From Pyxidicoccus parkwaysis (GTDB lineage Bacteria > Myxococcota > Myxococcia > Myxococcales > Myxococcaceae): a stretch of DNA of 64,000 bases. Positions within the stretch are counted from its first letter, which is position 1. Each line of letters starts with the position of its first letter. The DNA lies in contig NZ_CP071090.1 in assembly GCF_017301735.1 (NCBI RefSeq), positions 12,011,001 to 12,075,000 of the forward strand. The letters are read 5' to 3'. The position numbers and the translations under genes were made by a program. The notes under the pieces were generated by a model, which saw only the letters and a program-made list of their open reading frames with translations, was not told where the DNA came from and made no database searches. Shown piece by piece: positions 61,568-64,000 of the stretch.

Positions 61568-62287
61568 TTGCAACTCAACCACGCCCAACGAGAGCTGACG
61601 CTCAAGATCGTCTACTACGGGCCCGGGTTGAGCGGGAAGACGACGAACCTGCGCCATCTCCACGCCCGGGCCTCCGCGGAAGTGCGCGGCCGCCTGCTCA
61701 CCGTGGAGACCCACGACGACCGCACGCTCTTCTTCGACCTGCTGCCCGTCTTCTTCTCCACCACCTCCGGCTTCAAGGTGAAGGTGAAGCTCTTCACCGT
61801 GCCCGGCCAGGTCATCCACAACGCGACGCGCCGCATCGTGCTCCAGGGGGCGGACGCGGTGGCCTTCATCGCCGACAGCCGGCGCAGCGCCACCGCGGAC
61901 AACAACGCGTACTGGCGCAACCTGCAGGAGAACATGAAGGAGAACGGCCTGGACGTGGACCAGGTGCCGGTGGTCATCCAGTTCAACAAGCGGGATTTGC
62001 CGGACGCCCGGACGGACGCGGAGATGGAAGTGGCGCGCAAGCGGGGCCGCGAGCCGGTGGTGGGCGCGGTGGCGCTCAAGGGCGAGGGCGTGCTGGAGAC
62101 CTTCCACGCGGTGGCCCAGGCGGCCTACCGGCGGCTGGACGCGCGCGCCCACCTGGCGCGCAACCTGGGGCTGACGGAGGAGGAGTTCCTCGGGCAGATC
62201 TTCCGGAGGATGGACGTGCGGGGCACGGAACTGGAGGCCCTCTACGGGCAGCCCGCCGACGGCGAGCGCAGCGGGGGCTCGCGATGA
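61568..62287 (+). CDS. MglA-type small GTPase
   Basis: A 239-residue Ras-like GTPase of the bacterial MglA family. It starts QLNHAQRELTLKIVYYGPGL; P-loop GPGLSGKT (residues 18-25), TLFFDLLPVFFS in the MglA-specific segment, VPGQVIHNATRRIVLQGADA in the switch II region and QFNKRDLPD for guanine specificity. The C-terminus adds a helical tail absent from MglA itself. No Shine-Dalgarno is visible before the TTG at 61568; GTG at 61517 is an alternative. The stop overlaps the ATG of a PocR-domain histidine kinase, so the GTPase and kinase are translationally coupled and probably act together. Confidence 0.88.
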   Translation: MQLNHAQRELTLKIVYYGPGLSGKTTNLRHLHARASAEVRGRLLTVETHDDRTLFFDLLPVFFSTTSGFKVKVKLFTVPGQVIHNATRRIVLQGADAVAFIADSRRSATADNNAYWRNLQENMKENGLDVDQVPVVIQFNKRDLPDARTDAEMEVARKRGREPVVGAVALKGEGVLETFHAVAQAAYRRLDARAHLARNLGLTEEEFLGQIFRRMDVRGTELEALYGQPADGERSGGSR

Positions 62288-63786
62288 GCGCCTCGAGCGG
62301 CCCGCCGGACAGCGCGGGCGCCCAGCGCCGCGAGTCCGTGCTCCAGCGGAGGCTGGGGCTGGAGGACATGCTGGACTTGCCCTCCTTCACGGAGGTGGTG
62401 CGCAGCTTCAGCGAGCTGTACCGCGTGGGCATCAAGGTGCTGGACACGCGGGGCACCAAGCTGGCGGACGTGAAGGTGGGGCACGGGGACTTCTGCTCGT
62501 ACGTCTTCTCCTTCCCGGACGGGCGCACGCGCTGCACGGCGACGGTGGCGCGGGTGAAGGACGGCCCGGTGGCGCCGGTGCACGGGGCGCGGCCCGCGGT
62601 GGGCGAGGGCGTGGAGGAGGCGGGCATCGTCGCGCTGCCGTGCTTCACCGGCCTGCGCTACCTGGTGATGCCGGTGCGCTGGGAGGGCGACCCGCTGGGC
62701 CGCGTCATCCTGGGGCCCTTCACGCCGGAGGAGCTGCGCGACTTCCCGCCCACGCTGACGGACATCTCCGGGGTGGACCTGGCGCGGGCGCACGAATTGG
62801 TGGCGAAGGTGCGGCGCGCGCCCGAGCGCACGGCGGCCCAGGTGCTGGTGCACTTCGGGCAGGTGCTGGCGTCGCTGGTGGCCAGCGGACAGCGCGCGTA
62901 CCTGACGACGCAGCTCCACATCGAGGCGATGCTGGACACGCACCGCGAGCTGGAGGCGCACAACTCGCGGCTGGCGCAGGCGAACACGCGGCTGAAGGAG
63001 CTGGACCGGCTGAAGTCCACGTTCCTGGGCACGGTGAGCCACGAGCTGCGCACGCCGCTGGCGTCCATCATCGGCTACTCGGAGATGCTGGCCGAGGGCC
63101 TCGCCGGTGCGCTCAACCCGGAGCAGCTGCTGTACGTCCGGACGATTGTGGAGAAGGGTGAGTCGCTGCTGAACCTCATCTCGTCCATCCTGGATTTGAG
63201 CCAGATTGAGGCGGGCAAGCTGCGGCTGGCGATTGCGCCGGTGGACCTGAGCGGGGTCATCCACACGGCGGTGTCGAGCGTGGCGCCGCAGGCGCAGCGC
63301 AAGGGCGTGGAGCTGGAGGTGAAGCTGCCTCCCACGACGCAGCCCCGGCTGGCGGCGGACGCGGACAAGCTGCGACAGGTGGTGGTGAACCTGCTTGCCA
63401 ACGCGGTGAAGTTCACCTCGTCCGGGGGCCGGGTGTCGGTGGTGATGTCCGAGCTGAGCGCGCAGGTGGAGCTGGGCGCGCAGGGCTACCGCGTGTCGGT
63501 GGAGGACACCGGCGTGGGCATCCGCCAGGACCAGTTCGAGCACATCTTCCAGAGCTTCTACCAGGTGGACGGCAGCTCCACGCGCGAGCACGGCGGCGCG
63601 GGGCTGGGACTGGCGATTGTGAAGAGTCTGGTGGAAGGGCACGGCGGGCGCGTGTCCGTGGAGAGCGAGTTCGGCCGGGGCTCGCGCTTCACGGTGGTGC
63701 TGCCGCTGCACCCGCCGCTGCCGGACCAGGGGCCGCTGCTGGCGGTGGCTCCGGTGCCGGACTCGTCCGGGCAGGACCGGTTCTGA
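62284..63786 (+). CDS. PocR-domain sensor histidine kinase
   Basis: A 500-residue cytosolic kinase. Residues about 31-200 form a PocR ligand-sensing domain with FSELYRVGIKVLDTRGTKLA and the cysteines Cys71, Cys84 and Cys120 that may hold a metal or redox group. A coiled coil (LEAHNSRLAQANTRLKELDR) leads to the H-box SHELRTPL with His253; the ATPase domain has NLLANAVKFTSSGG (N box), VEDTGVGI (G1), FYQVDGSSTREHGGAGLGLA (F and G2). There is no membrane segment. ATG at 62284 overlaps the GTPase stop (ATGA), so the GTPase could tune kinase output or location. No response-regulator gene is in view. Confidence 0.92.
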   Translation: MSASSGPPDSAGAQRRESVLQRRLGLEDMLDLPSFTEVVRSFSELYRVGIKVLDTRGTKLADVKVGHGDFCSYVFSFPDGRTRCTATVARVKDGPVAPVHGARPAVGEGVEEAGIVALPCFTGLRYLVMPVRWEGDPLGRVILGPFTPEELRDFPPTLTDISGVDLARAHELVAKVRRAPERTAAQVLVHFGQVLASLVASGQRAYLTTQLHIEAMLDTHRELEAHNSRLAQANTRLKELDRLKSTFLGTVSHELRTPLASIIGYSEMLAEGLAGALNPEQLLYVRTIVEKGESLLNLISSILDLSQIEAGKLRLAIAPVDLSGVIHTAVSSVAPQAQRKGVELEVKLPPTTQPRLAADADKLRQVVVNLLANAVKFTSSGGRVSVVMSELSAQVELGAQGYRVSVEDTGVGIRQDQFEHIFQSFYQVDGSSTREHGGAGLGLAIVKSLVEGHGGRVSVESEFGRGSRFTVVLPLHPPLPDQGPLLAVAPVPDSSGQDRF

Positions 63787-63803
63787 GCGTCGACTTTCAC
63801 GTG

Positions 63804-63825
63804 GGGGGCGTCACATGACGCCCCC
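63804..63825. terminator. Terminator-like hairpin after the kinase gene
   Basis: Perfect inverted repeat GGGGGCGTCA/TGACGCCCCC with a 2-base centre, 17 bases past the stop at 63786. No T-run. Confidence 0.6.
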
Positions 63826-63858
63826 GTGACCCGGGGTCAGCGCGTATCCTCCCGCGCC

Positions 63859-64000
63859 ATGCTTACCGGACGTCCTCCCGCAGCTTCGTACGTACTCATC
63901 GACGCCGAGAACATCGACTGGGCCGTGTCCAACGTGGTGGGACGCAAGCCCGAGTCCCAGGACCGCGTGCAGTTCGACCGGCTGGTGTCCTTCTGCGAGA
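63859..64000 (+). CDS. NYN-domain protein (partial)
   Basis: The frame opens with ATG at 63859 (MLTGRPPAASYVLIDAENID) and runs off the window end. The YVLIDAENIDWAVSN segment is the start of a NYN domain (LabA/PIN-like nuclease fold), with the first metal-binding Asp in the LIDAENI motif. Only about 47 residues are visible, so total size and further domains are unknown. It follows the kinase gene after a terminator-like hairpin and is probably its own transcription unit. A ribonuclease role is the family expectation. Confidence 0.75.
   Translation, partial: MLTGRPPAASYVLIDAENIDWAVSNVVGRKPESQDRVQFDRLVSFCE

Overview
The window is a very GC-rich, densely packed chromosomal segment that looks like a myxobacterium (Myxococcaceae: Myxococcus, Corallococcus or Pyxidicoccus). 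Evidence: two adjacent PilT-type motility ATPases, an Oar-like TonB receptor with an N-terminal carboxypeptidase-regulatory domain, an MglA-type GTPase, a PocR-domain histidine kinase, many lipoproteins with Pro/Ala/Gly/Ser-rich linkers, strong third-position GC bias, and J-domain, EF-hand and Sel1/WD40 proteins. I see no rRNA, tRNA, CRISPR array, insertion sequence or phage gene.

Layout. 1-13 kb: CPBP protease (cut by the window edge), DMT exporter, HrcA without a dnaK operon beside it, a large carboxypeptidase-regulatory/PDZ protein, a lipid kinase, a five-EF-hand lipoprotein, a histone-tail-like basic protein, a HAD phosphatase, two lipoproteins, and an M50 protease overlapping a zinc-ribbon membrane protein. 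13-20 kb: a DinG/XPD-type helicase, a TonB receptor and a TetR regulator, then about 1.1 kb of repeats ending in a LysR fragment. 20-30 kb: methionine aminopeptidase, a DUF2231 membrane protein, an orphan ABC permease, a gene graveyard (CtaG-like and YVTN-propeller remnants), and a three-gene operon around a metzincin-like protease. 30-37 kb: a five-gene operon (alpha/beta hydrolase, acetoacetate-decarboxylase-like protein, four-helix membrane protein, patatin, GMC oxidase) that looks like a taken-apart version of the GMC-oxidase/hydrolase fusion enzymes and probably acts on a sterol or other lipid. 37-47 kb: Oar-like receptor plus lipoprotein, J-domain protein, a receiver-only response regulator overlapping an unknown gene, a propeller lipoprotein and a cytochrome P450. 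47-51 kb: a WD40-GTPase-zinc ribbon-TIR protein whose propeller half has clearly lower GC than its surroundings, then RecX. 51-64 kb: SDR, VOC protein, a tripeptidyl-peptidase-like protein lacking its serine, a Sel1/WD40/Ig-like fusion, two PilT-type ATPases, a GNAT acetyltransferase, a GTPase overlapping a PocR histidine kinase, and the start of a NYN-domain gene.

Three things stand out. (1) Between the membrane-protein gene and the patatin gene (32737-32941) a 38-bp unit carrying a Shine-Dalgarno sequence plus an ATGA stop/start overlap is repeated in tandem, giving a chain of four 13-14-residue ORFs, each overlapping the next by ATGA. (2) The WD40-GTPase-TIR protein has the layout of an immune-type sensor/switch/effector. 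(3) Short tandem repeats with 49-77 bp periods recur directly at gene 3' ends (5.9, 15.2, 19.7, 22.1 and 41.9 kb); in several of them the first copy contains the gene's own stop codon.
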